Of a stretch of DNA of 64,000 nt, positions 38,856 to 47,315 are shown piece after piece. A model generated the notes under the pieces. That model did no database searches and was not told the origin of the DNA. It saw nothing but the letters and a program-made list of their open reading frames with translations. Positions within the stretch are counted from its first letter, which is position 1; the number at the start of each line of letters is the position of its first letter. The translations under genes were made by a program, and so were the position numbers. Source of the DNA: Streptomyces sp. NBC_01268 (GTDB taxonomy: Bacteria > Actinomycetota > Actinomycetes > Streptomycetales > Streptomycetaceae); NCBI RefSeq assembly GCF_036240795.1, contig NZ_CP108454.1:4960001-5024000 (forward strand), read 5' to 3'.

Positions 38856-40004
38856 AACCTGAGGAGGGGTGAGCGCCCCGCAGGAGGCCCGCACCCGCAG
38901 GCTCGGCAGCAGGCTCAGATGCCGCCGCGCCGGCTCCTCGCCGACGGCCGAGCCCCCCTCCGCGAAGCCTTCCGCGACCCCGGCCGTGCCCCCTGCCGTG
39001 CCCCCTTCCGACACTCGCTCCACCAGCAGCTCCGTGGCGTGCCGGCCCACCTGCCGTTTGGGCGGGGCGACCGCCGTCAGCGGGGTGTCGGCGAGCGCGG
39101 CGACCTCGTCGTCGTACGCGATCAGGGCCAGGTCCTCGGGCACCCGCACCCCCAGCTCGGCCAGGCGCTGCACGATCTCGATCGCGTCCACGTCGTTGTG
39201 CACCAGGGCCGCGCTCGCCCGCCCGGACCCCACCGCCTCGTGCAGGGCCCGCACCGCCCGCTCGAAGCCCTCCGGGTCGCGCTCGGCCGGTACGGAGTCG
39301 ATCACCGCGCGCGGCGCCTCCAGGCCCAGCGTGCGCAGCGCCTCGGCGTACCCCGCGCGCACCGCCAGCGCCGTCGGGCTGTCCCCCCGGGCCACCAGCA
39401 GCGGTGTCGCGTGGCCGAGTCCGAGCAGGTGGCGCAGGGCGAGCAGCACCCCGTGGGAGTGGTCCGACGCCACCCGGTCCAGGCCGTCGAGCGGGGTGCC
39501 CGGATCGGCCCGGCGCTCCAGGAGCACCGCGGGCACCGGCAGTTCGGCCAGCCAGTCCCCGTACGCGAGCCGGTCCTCCGGGCCCCGCCAGCCCGGTGCG
39601 ACGAGCACGCCCTCGGCGCCCGCCGCGAGCAGGCCCTCGGTGCGCGCCCGGTCCTCCTCGGGCCGGTAGTCCGAGATCCGCAGGATGAGCCGGGCACCGG
39701 CCCGGGCGGCCGCCTCGTGCGCGCCCCGGATGACCTCGGCGAAGTAGTACGTGGCGGAGGGCGCGAGCAGACCGAGCACCAGGCCCCCGCCGCCCTGCGG
39801 GCCCGCAGGGCCCTGGCCTCGGGGCCAGGAGACCTGGCCGTGCACCCGGTCCAGCAGCCCCCTGGCGGCCAGCGCCTCGACGTCCCGGCGCGCGGTGACG
39901 GGGGAGACCCCGAGCAGTCCGGCCAGGTCGGAGACGCGGGCCGTGCCGCGCTCGCGCACCAGCGCCAGCAGTCGGTCGTGTCGTTCGGCAGCACTCTCGC
40001 GCAC
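38853..40004 (-). CDS. Transcription regulator: DeoR-type HTH fused to LacI-like sugar-sensor domain
   Basis: 383 residues. The N-terminal ~60 are a DeoR-type winged helix (RHDRLLALVRERGTARVSDLAGLLGVSPVTARRDVEALA). From ~75 a periplasmic-binding-protein-like sensor follows (LVLGLLAPSATYYFAEVIRGA, ASAALVHNDVDAIEIVQRLA, LALIAYDDEVAALADTPLTAV), as in LacI/GalR proteins. LacI proteins normally carry their own HTH, so this is a domain-swapped regulator. The last 50 residues have Gly/Ala-rich repeats (GGTAGGTAGVAEG). GTG at 40004 with GAGGGG upstream. It likely binds the TGATCGAA sites on both sides. Confidence 0.85.
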   Translation of the reverse strand: MRESAAERHDRLLALVRERGTARVSDLAGLLGVSPVTARRDVEALAARGLLDRVHGQVSWPRGQGPAGPQGGGGLVLGLLAPSATYYFAEVIRGAHEAAARAGARLILRISDYRPEEDRARTEGLLAAGAEGVLVAPGWRGPEDRLAYGDWLAELPVPAVLLERRADPGTPLDGLDRVASDHSHGVLLALRHLLGLGHATPLLVARGDSPTALAVRAGYAEALRTLGLEAPRAVIDSVPAERDPEGFERAVRALHEAVGSGRASAALVHNDVDAIEIVQRLAELGVRVPEDLALIAYDDEVAALADTPLTAVAPPKRQVGRHATELLVERVSEGGTAGGTAGVAEGFAEGGSAVGEEPARRHLSLLPSLRVRASCGALTPPQV

Positions 40005-40070
40005 GGTGCGGTTCCCCTCGGTTCCCTGGCGGTGGTGGTCGTTCCCCGACCTTAGAGCAGCACGGCCCCA

Positions 40071-40100
40071 AATGATCGAACGGAGGGAGTTTCGATCATT
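40071..40100. promoter_or_regulatory. Operator A: AATGATCGAA-N10-TTCGATCATT
   Basis: Perfect 10-bp inverted arms (40071-40080 and 40091-40100) with a 10-bp spacer, upstream of the DUF2264 promoter. Arms are shared with the site at 38837-38855. A very strong dyad in a GC-rich genome; probable target of the divergent DeoR/LacI-type regulator. Confidence 0.75.
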
Positions 40101-40114
40101 CGCTCCGTCTCCTC

Positions 40115-40143
40115 TTGACGTTCGATCGAAGCGTCTTCAGGAT
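40115..40143 (+). promoter_or_regulatory. DUF2264-operon promoter with embedded operator B
   Basis: TTGACG at 40115-40120 and CAGGAT at 40138-40143, 17-bp spacer. TTCGATCGAA, a palindrome made of the same half-site, fills 40121-40130 in the spacer, the position expected for repression. Confidence 0.65.
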
Positions 40144-40194
40144 TCCGGGCGACGCCGCCGTCACCCTCCGCAGCACGGAATCCCAGGGAGCATC

Positions 40195-42009
40195 ATGCCC
40201 ACGCAACCCGAGAACCGTGAGCTCAGCCCGTACACCGGCTGGACCCGGGCCCACTGGGAGACCACGGCCGACCGCCTCCTGCTCGCCGTACGCCCCCACG
40301 CCTCACCCCGCGCCGCCCTCGTCGACCTGCCCGGCCCCCGCCCCAGCTGGTCGGGCCCCCGCTCCGACGGCCTGGAGGGCTACGCCCGCACCTTCCTCCT
40401 CGCCGCCCTGCGCGCCGCGCACGGCGACGACCCCCACGGGCACCTCGACCGCTACGCCGAAGGGCTCGCCGCCGGCACGGCACACCCCGGCACCACGGGC
40501 CCCGACTCCTGGCCCCGCATGGCCGACACCCGGCAGGCCGTCGTCGAGTCCGCCTCCGTCGCCCTCGCCCTGCGCCTCACCCGCCACCACCTCTGGGACC
40601 ACCTCGACAGCCGCGTCCGCGAACGGATCGCCGACTGGCTGCTCCCCGCCCTCGGCCCCTCGCCCGTCGACAACAACTGGTGGCTCTTCGGACTCACCGT
40701 CGCCGGCTTCCTCCAGGACGCGGGCATCGAGACCGACCGCGCCGCCGCCACCGTCGACCGCGCCCTCGAACGGATCGAGGACTGGTACCTCGGCGACGGC
40801 TGGTACAGCGACGGCGACAACCGCGCCTTCGACCACTACAACCCCTGGGCCCTGCACTTCTACCCCGTCCTGCACGCCCACCTCTCCGACGACCGCGCCC
40901 TGCTCGACCGCTACGGCCCCCGGCTGCGCGCCCAGCTCGACGCCCACGTGCACCTCTTCGACACGAACGGCGCCCCCCTCCCGTACGGCAGGTCCCTGAC
41001 CTACCGCTTCGCCGCGGCCGCCGCCCCCTGGCTGGGCGTCCTCACCGGACACACCCCGCTCACCCCCGGAGCCACCCGCCGCCTCGCCTCCGGCAGCCTC
41101 CGCTACTTCCTCGACCGCGGCGCCACCGACGCCCGCGGCCTGCTCACCCTCGGCTGGCACGGCCCCTACGAGCCCGTCCTGCAGAGCTACTCGGGCCCCG
41201 GCTCCCCCTACTGGGCCGCCAAGGGCTTCCTCGGCCTGCTGCTCCCCGCCGGCCACCCCGCCTGGACCGACCCCGAGGAACCCCTGCCCGCCGAACGCGC
41301 CGACACCGTCCGTCCCTTCGGCCCCACCGGCCTCCTCGTCCAGACCACCGCCGCCGACGGAGTGGTCCGCCTCCACAACCACGGCAGCAACCACGTGGGA
41401 GACCCCGGCACCGACGACCCCGGCTACTCCCGCCACGCCTACTCCACCCGTACCGGACCCACCAGCGCCCCCGACCCCGCCGACAACCACTTCGCCCTGC
41501 TCGACGCCGACGGCCGGGCCACCCGCCGCGGCCCCGTCACCCCGCTCGGCTCCGGACCCGACCGGGCTCTCTCCCGGCACACGCCGCTCCCCGGCGTCCA
41601 CGTCGTCTCCGCCGTCCTCGTCCACGGCCGCGCCGAGGTCCGCGCCCACCTCGTCCTGGGCGCCCCCGAAGGCACCCCCGTACGGCAGACCGGCTGGACG
41701 GTCCACCCCGACGGGCCCGTCTCCCAGCTCCACCCCGTCCACGGCTACGCCCCCGAGGTCACCGAACTCCCCACCGGCGGCACCCTCCAGGGCCCGGCCC
41801 CCACCCGTACCCCCGCCCTGAACGGCACCACCAGCGGCCCCGCCGCCCTCTTCGTCGCCCTCGCCTCGCTCACCGCCGAAGCCGATCCCGCCCCCGTACC
41901 CGACCTCGCGAACGTCCAGGTCAGCGACGCCCGCACCCTGCACGTGACCTGGCAGAACGGCACCACCTCCCGCCTCGCCCTCGACGCCCCCGAACCGGAG
42001 GACCAGTGA
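40195..42009 (+). CDS. DUF2264 family protein (probable glycan-degradation enzyme)
   Basis: 604 residues with no signal peptide. The N-terminal ~370 form an alpha-barrel-like region (ARTFLLAALRAAHGDDPHGH, WWLFGLTVAGFLQDAGIETD, WYSDGDNRAFDHYNPWALHF, YGRSLTYRFAAAAAPWLGVL); the C-terminal part is beta-rich (VVRLHNHGSNHVGD). This is the DUF2264 pattern, often next to polysaccharide lyases or hydrolases; the exact reaction is not known to me. Likely cytosolic, acting on imported fragments. ATG at 40195 with AGGGAG upstream. Its stop overlaps the next gene by 4 bp. Confidence 0.8.
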   Translation: MPTQPENRELSPYTGWTRAHWETTADRLLLAVRPHASPRAALVDLPGPRPSWSGPRSDGLEGYARTFLLAALRAAHGDDPHGHLDRYAEGLAAGTAHPGTTGPDSWPRMADTRQAVVESASVALALRLTRHHLWDHLDSRVRERIADWLLPALGPSPVDNNWWLFGLTVAGFLQDAGIETDRAAATVDRALERIEDWYLGDGWYSDGDNRAFDHYNPWALHFYPVLHAHLSDDRALLDRYGPRLRAQLDAHVHLFDTNGAPLPYGRSLTYRFAAAAAPWLGVLTGHTPLTPGATRRLASGSLRYFLDRGATDARGLLTLGWHGPYEPVLQSYSGPGSPYWAAKGFLGLLLPAGHPAWTDPEEPLPAERADTVRPFGPTGLLVQTTAADGVVRLHNHGSNHVGDPGTDDPGYSRHAYSTRTGPTSAPDPADNHFALLDADGRATRRGPVTPLGSGPDRALSRHTPLPGVHVVSAVLVHGRAEVRAHLVLGAPEGTPVRQTGWTVHPDGPVSQLHPVHGYAPEVTELPTGGTLQGPAPTRTPALNGTTSGPAALFVALASLTAEADPAPVPDLANVQVSDARTLHVTWQNGTTSRLALDAPEPEDQ

Positions 42010-43532
42010 CCCAGCGCCGAACCCGCGCGGCCCTCGCCGCCGCCCTGGCACTACCGCTCCTGACCACCGCCCCCGCCGCGGCCGCCCCGCGCACCGGCGA
42101 CCGCCACTACGTCGACTGCTCCGCCACCGCCCCCGGCGACGGCACCGCCCGACGCCCCTGGACCACCCTGACCGAGGCCAACGCCCACCCCTACGGGCCC
42201 GGCGACCGGCTCCTGTTCAAGCGCGGCACCACCTGCACCGGCACCCTCGCCCCCCAGGGCGCGGGCGCAGCCGGCGCCCCCTTCACCATCGCCGACTACG
42301 GCGACGCGCCCGGTCGCGCGGTCATCGACGGCAACGGCGCCCACGACGCCGTCCTCCTCGCCAACACCCGGTACCTCCGGCTCACCCGCCTGGAGATCAC
42401 CAACGCCGCCGCCCCCGGCACCGAACGCAACGGCGTCCGGCTGCGCCTGGCGGACTACGGAGCCGCCCAGGGCATCAGCCTGGACCACCTCGCCATCCAC
42501 GACGTGCGCGGCGGCGACTCCAAGACCCTCACCGGCTCCAGCGCCATCCACGTCGCCGTCGAGGGCACCACCGTCCCCAGCTGGTACGACGGCCTCGACA
42601 TCGCCCACAACGACATCCGCGACGTCGACCGCGAGGGCGTCTACTTCAAGTCACGCTTCTCCAAGCGCGACCTGGTCGGAAACCAGCAGGACCCGGTCGC
42701 CTTCCCCGGCCCGTGGACCCCCAGCCTCCGCGTCCGCGTCCACCACAACACCCTGACCTCGATCGCCGGCGACGGCATCAAGATCGACACCACCAGCGGC
42801 GCCCGCGTCGACCACAACCGCATCGACGGCTTCCAGCTGCGCTCCAAGGCCGCCAACGCCGGCATCTGGACCTTCAACACCGATGACACGACCGTCGAGT
42901 ACAACGAGGTCTCCGGCGGCGGCAACACCAAGGACGGCATGTCCTTCGACGCCGACGGCGCCTCCAAGGGGACCGTCTTCCAGTACAACCACAGCCACGA
43001 CAACGCCGGCGGCTTCCTGCTGATCTGCCCCTACAGCGGCGCCCAGACCCTCGACACCGTCGTCCGCTACAACCTCAGCGTCGACGACGGCGCCCGCCTC
43101 GTCCAGAACTGCTGGGGCCCCATCCTCAACACCCGTATCTTCAACAACACCTTCGTCAACCGGACGACCGTCCCCTCCTACCTCGTCCAGGACGACGCGG
43201 GCAGCCCCGCCACCCCCCGCCACGAACTGACCCTCACCAACAACCTCTTCGTCAACGAAGGCACCCCCGGCGGCTACGCCTTCAAGAACCCCACCCCGGG
43301 CCTCGCCTTCTCGGACAACCTCTTCCACGGCGTCACGATGACCCGCCCCAACCCCGGCGGCCTCACCGCGGACCCCCTCCTCAACCCCGACCTGACGCTC
43401 GCCCCCGGCTCTCCGGCCCTGTCCGCGGGCACCCCCGTCGAGGACAACGGCGGCAGGGACTGGTTCGGGAACGACGTGTCGGCGACATCGCCCCCGAACA
43501 TCGGGGCGTACGAGGGGCCGGGCGTGAACTGA
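42006..43532 (+). CDS. Secreted right-handed beta-helix protein (polysaccharide lyase-like)
   Basis: 508 residues. Signal peptide (RRTRAALAAALALPLLTTAPAAAA), then HYVDCSATAPGDGTARRPWTTL and PYGPGDRLLFKRG, which open pectate-lyase-like beta-helices, and many parallel beta-helix coils with N-rich turns (VHHNTLTSIAGDGIKID, VEYNEVSGGGNTKDGMSFD, RIFNNTFVN). Catalytic residues cannot be assigned by eye. It ends DWFGNDVSATSPPNIGAYEG. GTG at 42006 coupled to the DUF2264 gene. Probably an extracellular lyase or hydrolase for an acidic or deoxy-sugar polymer; substrate unknown. Confidence 0.8.
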   Translation: MTQRRTRAALAAALALPLLTTAPAAAAPRTGDRHYVDCSATAPGDGTARRPWTTLTEANAHPYGPGDRLLFKRGTTCTGTLAPQGAGAAGAPFTIADYGDAPGRAVIDGNGAHDAVLLANTRYLRLTRLEITNAAAPGTERNGVRLRLADYGAAQGISLDHLAIHDVRGGDSKTLTGSSAIHVAVEGTTVPSWYDGLDIAHNDIRDVDREGVYFKSRFSKRDLVGNQQDPVAFPGPWTPSLRVRVHHNTLTSIAGDGIKIDTTSGARVDHNRIDGFQLRSKAANAGIWTFNTDDTTVEYNEVSGGGNTKDGMSFDADGASKGTVFQYNHSHDNAGGFLLICPYSGAQTLDTVVRYNLSVDDGARLVQNCWGPILNTRIFNNTFVNRTTVPSYLVQDDAGSPATPRHELTLTNNLFVNEGTPGGYAFKNPTPGLAFSDNLFHGVTMTRPNPGGLTADPLLNPDLTLAPGSPALSAGTPVEDNGGRDWFGNDVSATSPPNIGAYEGPGVN

Positions 43533-43545
43533 GCCCCGAGCGGCT

Positions 43546-44319
43546 CTATTCGGGCCCGTACTTGCGCCCCGCCCGGGAGGACACCCCGCCCAGCAGCCCG
43601 CGGGGAGCCAGCTTCACCACACCCATCAGGGCCTTGTAACGGGGATCGGGGATGGACAGCGTCCGCCCCCGGGCCAGATCGGCGAGCGCCGCGGAGACCA
43701 GCTTGTCCGCGTCGAGCCACATCCAGCCCGGGATGTTGTCCGTCCCCATCCCCGCCCGCTGGTGGAACTCCGTCCGCACGAACCCCGGGCACAGCGCCAT
43801 CAGCCGCACCCCGCTGCCCGCGAGATCCCGCGCCGCGCCCTGCGTGAACTGCACGACCCACGCCTTCGACGCCCCGTAGGTGCCGCGCGGCAGGAAGGCC
43901 GCCACCGAGGCGACGTTCACCACCCCGCCGCGCCCGCGGGCCCGCATCGCCTCCGACGCCGCCGAGGTCAGCCGCAGCACCGCCTCGCAGTGCACCTTCA
44001 GCATCTTCAGCTCGTCGTCCATGGAGACTTCCAGGAACCGGCCCTTGTTGCCGAACCCGGCGTTGTTCACCAGGAGGTCCACCGGCTGCTTGGCGTCCGA
44101 GAGCCGCGCCACCACGGCCTCGATCCCCTCCTCCTCGGAGAGGTCCGCCGCCAGCACCTCCGCCTCGATCCCGTGCCGGTCGTGCAGCTCCGTCGCCTGT
44201 TCCCGAAGCCGCTTCACGTCGCGCGCCACGAGCACCACGTCATGCCCGTCCGCGGCCAGCCGCCGCGCGAAGGCGGCGCCGATGCCGGCGGTCGCGCCCG
44301 TAATCAGTGCAGTCGTCAT
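43546..44319 (-). CDS. Short-chain dehydrogenase/reductase
   Basis: 257 residues. The NAD(P) loop TALITGATAGIGAAFARRLA is at the N-terminus; LLVNNAGFGNKG, the Ser in VVNVASVAAFLPRG and the catalytic Tyr-Lys in TYGASKAWVVQF are all present, so an active SDR. Substrate unknown. ATG at 44319. It ends 13 bp from the convergent beta-helix gene. Weakly linked to the upstream MOSC gene (98 bp gap). Confidence 0.9.
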   Translation of the reverse strand: MTTALITGATAGIGAAFARRLAADGHDVVLVARDVKRLREQATELHDRHGIEAEVLAADLSEEEGIEAVVARLSDAKQPVDLLVNNAGFGNKGRFLEVSMDDELKMLKVHCEAVLRLTSAASEAMRARGRGGVVNVASVAAFLPRGTYGASKAWVVQFTQGAARDLAGSGVRLMALCPGFVRTEFHQRAGMGTDNIPGWMWLDADKLVSAALADLARGRTLSIPDPRYKALMGVVKLAPRGLLGGVSSRAGRKYGPE

Positions 44320-44417
44320 ACGCGGCACGTTAACCCGCGCCGCGTGAACGCCGTGTGTGGGTAGGACCCCGCCCCGCTCCGTCCCGTTCCCGCCCCCGGT
44401 CCCTCCCGTTCCCGCTG

Positions 44418-45083
44418 CTACGCCCCGTACTTCTCCGCGTAGTTCCGCGCCAGCGCCAGCAGCCCCGACTCCATCCACTCGGCCGCCACCAGCGTGCCCG
44501 GCAGCTGGGAGCGGTCGCGGGTCGCGGCGTGGTGGAGGCGGGTGATGGTGACGGGGTGGGTCGGGCGGTGGATGACGGTGATGGGGTCGCCCGCGCGGAT
44601 CTCGCCCGGTTCGATCACGCGGAGCAGGGCGCCGGGGCCGGCCGAGGACTGGTTGAGACGGCGGACCCAGGCGTCCTCCTGGACGAAGCCGGCGAAGGTG
44701 CGGCACGGGATGCGGCCGCCGGTGACCTCCAGGACGAGGTCGGGACCGATCCGCCAGCGCTCGCCGACGAGGGCGCCGTTCACGTCGAGGCCACGGGTGG
44801 TGAGGTTCTCGCCGAACGAGCCGGGGGGCAGGGGGCGGCCGAGCTCGCGCTCCCAGACCTCCATGTCCTCGCGCGCGAAGGCGTGCACGGCTCGGTCGGC
44901 GCCGCCGTGGAAGCGCAGGTCGCACACGGTGTCCCCGGCGACGCCACTGGCTCCACCGGGTGCGGGGGCGGCGACCCGCACGGGGCCGTCCACCGGGCGC
45001 TTGTCGATGCCCGTACGGCCCGAGGGGGCGCTGGTGTAGTCGACGGCCTGGGGGCTTCCCACGTTCACGCTCAGGAGTTCCAT
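44418..45083 (-). CDS. MOSC domain protein
   Basis: 221 residues. MOSC (molybdenum cofactor sulfurase C-terminal) proteins; the marker Cys is in VTGGRIPCRTFAGFVQ, with LRFHGGADRAVHAFARED and GSFGENLTTRGLDVNGALVG typical of the YiiM/YuaD branch. Such proteins detoxify N-hydroxylated bases or handle sulfur; this one is not assigned. ATG at 45083. Divergent from a LysR gene 79 bp away. Confidence 0.88.
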   Translation of the reverse strand: MELLSVNVGSPQAVDYTSAPSGRTGIDKRPVDGPVRVAAPAPGGASGVAGDTVCDLRFHGGADRAVHAFAREDMEVWERELGRPLPPGSFGENLTTRGLDVNGALVGERWRIGPDLVLEVTGGRIPCRTFAGFVQEDAWVRRLNQSSAGPGALLRVIEPGEIRAGDPITVIHRPTHPVTITRLHHAATRDRSQLPGTLVAAEWMESGLLALARNYAEKYGA

Positions 45084-45162
45084 GGGGGCAGCCTAGGCCG
45101 ACTTCCTCAAAGGTTGGTATAGGAATTCCACGACGCATCCAAGGAGGCCTTATGCTTGGGGC

Positions 45163-46083
45163 ATGATCGAGGCCCGCCACCTCCGTGTCCTGCGCGCCGT
45201 CGCCGCCACCGGCTCCTTCTCCGCCGCCGCCCGAGAACTGGGCTGCACCCAGCCTGCGGTGAGCCAGCAGATGAAGGCGCTGGAGAGCTCCGCCGGCACG
45301 CCCCTGCTGATCCGTACCGGCCGCGAGATGCGCCTCACCCAGGCGGGCGAGGCCCTGGTCCGGCACGCCTCCGGGATCCTGGCCGGGCTGACCGCCGCCG
45401 AGGAGGAGGTCGCGGCCATCGCCGGGCTGCGGGCCGGACGGGTGCGGCTCGTCTCGTTCCCCAGCGGCAGCTCCACCCTCGTCCCCACCGCCCTCGCCGC
45501 CCTGCGCGCCGCCCACCCCGGCACCCGGGTCTCCCTCGTGGAGGCCGAGCCGCCGCGCTCGGTGGAGATGCTGCGCGAGGGCGACTGCGACGTGGCCCTC
45601 GCCTTCCGTTACGGGACGGGCCCGGACGCCTGGGACGACCTGGTGGTCCGCCCGCTCCTCGCCGACCGGCTCGTCGGCCTGGTGCCCGAGGGGCACCGGC
45701 TGGCCGGGGCGGAGTCGGTGGCCATCGGCGAACTGGCCGAGGACCCGTGGATCGCGGGCTGTCCGCGCTGCCGCCGCCAGCTGGTGGACGTCTGCCGGGA
45801 GGCGGGCTTCACCCCGCGCATCGACTTCGCCACCGACGACTACCCGGCCGTGATCGGCCTGGTGGGCGCCGGCCTCGGCGTGGCCGTCCTGCCGGAGCTC
45901 GCCATCGAGTCCGTACGGCCCAAGGGCGCGGTCACCGTCACGGTGGAACCCGCCGTGGAGCGCGAGATCGTGGCACTCACCCTTCCGGACCTGGCCCAGG
46001 TCCCGGCCGTCGCGGCCACCCTGGACGAGCTGACCCGCGCCTCCGCCCGCGCCGCCGAGAAGTCGGCGCCGACACGCGCGTAG
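45163..46083 (+). CDS. LysR-family transcription regulator
   Basis: 306 residues. N-terminal winged helix RHLRVLRAVAATGSFSAAARELGCTQPAVSQQM, then the effector domain (VRLVSFPSGSSTLVPTAL, LVGLVPEGHRLAG). The segment WIAGCPRCRRQLVDVCREAG holds three cysteines, possibly redox-active. The shared 79-bp gap suggests it controls the divergent MOSC gene and itself. ATG at 45163. Confidence 0.9.
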   Translation: MIEARHLRVLRAVAATGSFSAAARELGCTQPAVSQQMKALESSAGTPLLIRTGREMRLTQAGEALVRHASGILAGLTAAEEEVAAIAGLRAGRVRLVSFPSGSSTLVPTALAALRAAHPGTRVSLVEAEPPRSVEMLREGDCDVALAFRYGTGPDAWDDLVVRPLLADRLVGLVPEGHRLAGAESVAIGELAEDPWIAGCPRCRRQLVDVCREAGFTPRIDFATDDYPAVIGLVGAGLGVAVLPELAIESVRPKGAVTVTVEPAVEREIVALTLPDLAQVPAVAATLDELTRASARAAEKSAPTRA

Positions 46084-46509
46084 GCCGTACGAGTGACACG
46101 GAGGCGCCGCCGTACGGGTGGTCGTCGAACCGCCGTACGGGGGACCGCGGTACGGGACGGGGGGCGCCGTCCGGGCGAACCGGGTCCGGCCGCACGGGTG
46201 CGGGCGCACGCCCGTAGGAGTGGGTGCGCTGGGCCGGGAGGGTGAGAGCCGCGCGCCTGTGTGGGTGAGGGCGGAGGTATCGGTCGGGCGAGCGCGTTCC
46301 GGCGGCGCGCGGTACGCGCCCGCCGTCCGGGTCACCGGCCCGGCGCGCGCCCCTTCCCGCGGCCGTCGCGCGCGGCGGGCGTGCGGGAGGGCGCGGTCGC
46401 CGGAGCCGCACGCCCCCGGGCCGCGTGCGGCGCGGCTCCCGGGGCCGGGTGGCCGTCGGCCCGGCCCGTGTCGTCCGGTTGTCCCAAGTCGTGGTGCAGA
46501 AACGTTACT
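46084..46509. other. 426-bp convergent gap between lysR and whiD
   Basis: Very GC-rich, with several CGTACGG-like repeats in its first 150 bp. No ORF here has a Shine-Dalgarno or credible protein: the frames on both strands read as Arg/Pro/Gly runs. The only clear element is a hairpin at 46442-46467. Confidence 0.6.
46442..46467 (-). terminator. Probable terminator after whiD
   Basis: GGGCCGGG (46442-46449) pairs with CCCGGCCC (46460-46467), 10-base loop, 43 bp beyond the whiD stop. Confidence 0.5.
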
Positions 46510-46857
46510 TCAGGCGTGACCCACGCCGGCCGTGCTCGTGTGGGACGCCCGCGCGGTGGCGGACGTCGTGACCAGGCGATTGCGGGCTCGGCCCATGAGC
46601 TCTTCGCGTTCGTCCTCGGTGAGGCCGCCCCAGACGCCGTAGGGCTCCCGTACGGCGAGCGCGTGTGCCGCGCACTCCGCGCGTACCGGGCATCGCATGC
46701 AGACCTCTTTCGCCGAGTTCTCGCGCGCACTCCGTGCCGCGCCGCGCTCTCCCTCGGGGTGGAAGAACAGGGAGCTGTCGACCCCGCGGCAGGCCGCGAG
46801 CAGTTGCCAGTCCCACAGATCGGCGTTGGGTCCGGGAAGGCGGGAGAAATCTGCCAT
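46510..46857 (-). CDS. whiD: WhiD, WhiB-like Fe-S developmental regulator
   Basis: 115 residues. The start MADFSRLPGPNADLWDWQLL and the four cluster cysteines C23, C53, C56 and C62 (RGVDSSLFFHPEGERG between, then CMRCPVRAEC) match WhiD; the G(V/I)WGG turn and the basic end EELMGRARNRL follow. WhiD is a 4Fe-4S protein needed for spore maturation in Streptomyces and binds the principal sigma factor. The adjacent divergent bldM supports the call. ATG at 46857. Confidence 0.95.
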   Translation of the reverse strand: MADFSRLPGPNADLWDWQLLAACRGVDSSLFFHPEGERGAARSARENSAKEVCMRCPVRAECAAHALAVREPYGVWGGLTEDEREELMGRARNRLVTTSATARASHTSTAGVGHA

Positions 46858-47315
46858 TGCGCTAGTCCCCTTGAAACCGTGTGAACGGATTGGTGGGCGG
46901 GTTGATGGCTGATCGACGGGGCCCTTCGTCCCCTGCCGGGTGTCGCGTACCCGCTCTCGCGGGTTCGATCCGACCGTACAACTACTGTCTAAGTAGATGT
47001 AAATATGACTCATTGCGAATCTAGCCACAGACACCGCGAAAAGGGAAGAAAACCCGCTAAATGGGGCATACCTTCGGGTGAAGGACGGATGACCTGCGAC
47101 GCTCTCCTCCGCGTACGGACCCTCACGTAGAGTGCCGAAGGCGGCCGTCCGACCCGTAACTCTTTCGAGTGACCGTCGTTGAGAGTGCGGAGGCGGTTGA
47201 AGGAACAAGCGCTCGGACAGGTGTCCGGGGGTGTCAACCGCACAGGTGACGATACGTACCAGCCCTGGAGGCTCAAGGTGACGCGCTTCAGCTGCGAGAG
47301 CCGCGGAGGTCAGGC
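46858..47315. other. 458-bp regulatory region between whiD and bldM
   Basis: Divergent intergenic region. It contains a locally AT-rich stretch (about 46980-47070), unusual for this genome, probably the whiD promoter area. A small hairpin ACCCGC-TCTC-GCGGGT at 46949-46964 falls in the whiD leader. The bldM promoter is at 47155-47182. No gene is seen; a TPsiC-like string at 46961-46970 does not extend to a tRNA. Confidence 0.7.
47155..47182 (+). promoter_or_regulatory. sigma-BldN-type promoter of bldM
   Basis: CGTAAC at 47155-47160 and CGTTGA at 47177-47182 with a 16-bp spacer. This equals the consensus reported for the sporulation ECF sigma BldN, which drives one bldM promoter in S. coelicolor. 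Confidence 0.85.

Noticed and set aside
46118..46519. Plus-strand ORF between lysR and whiD
   Set aside because: No Shine-Dalgarno and only Arg/Gly/Pro/Ala-rich sequence; ends inside whiD.
46949..46970. tRNA TPsiC-arm-like string (GCGGGTTCGATCC)
   Set aside because: No acceptor, D or anticodon stem could be found around it; probably a leader hairpin by chance.
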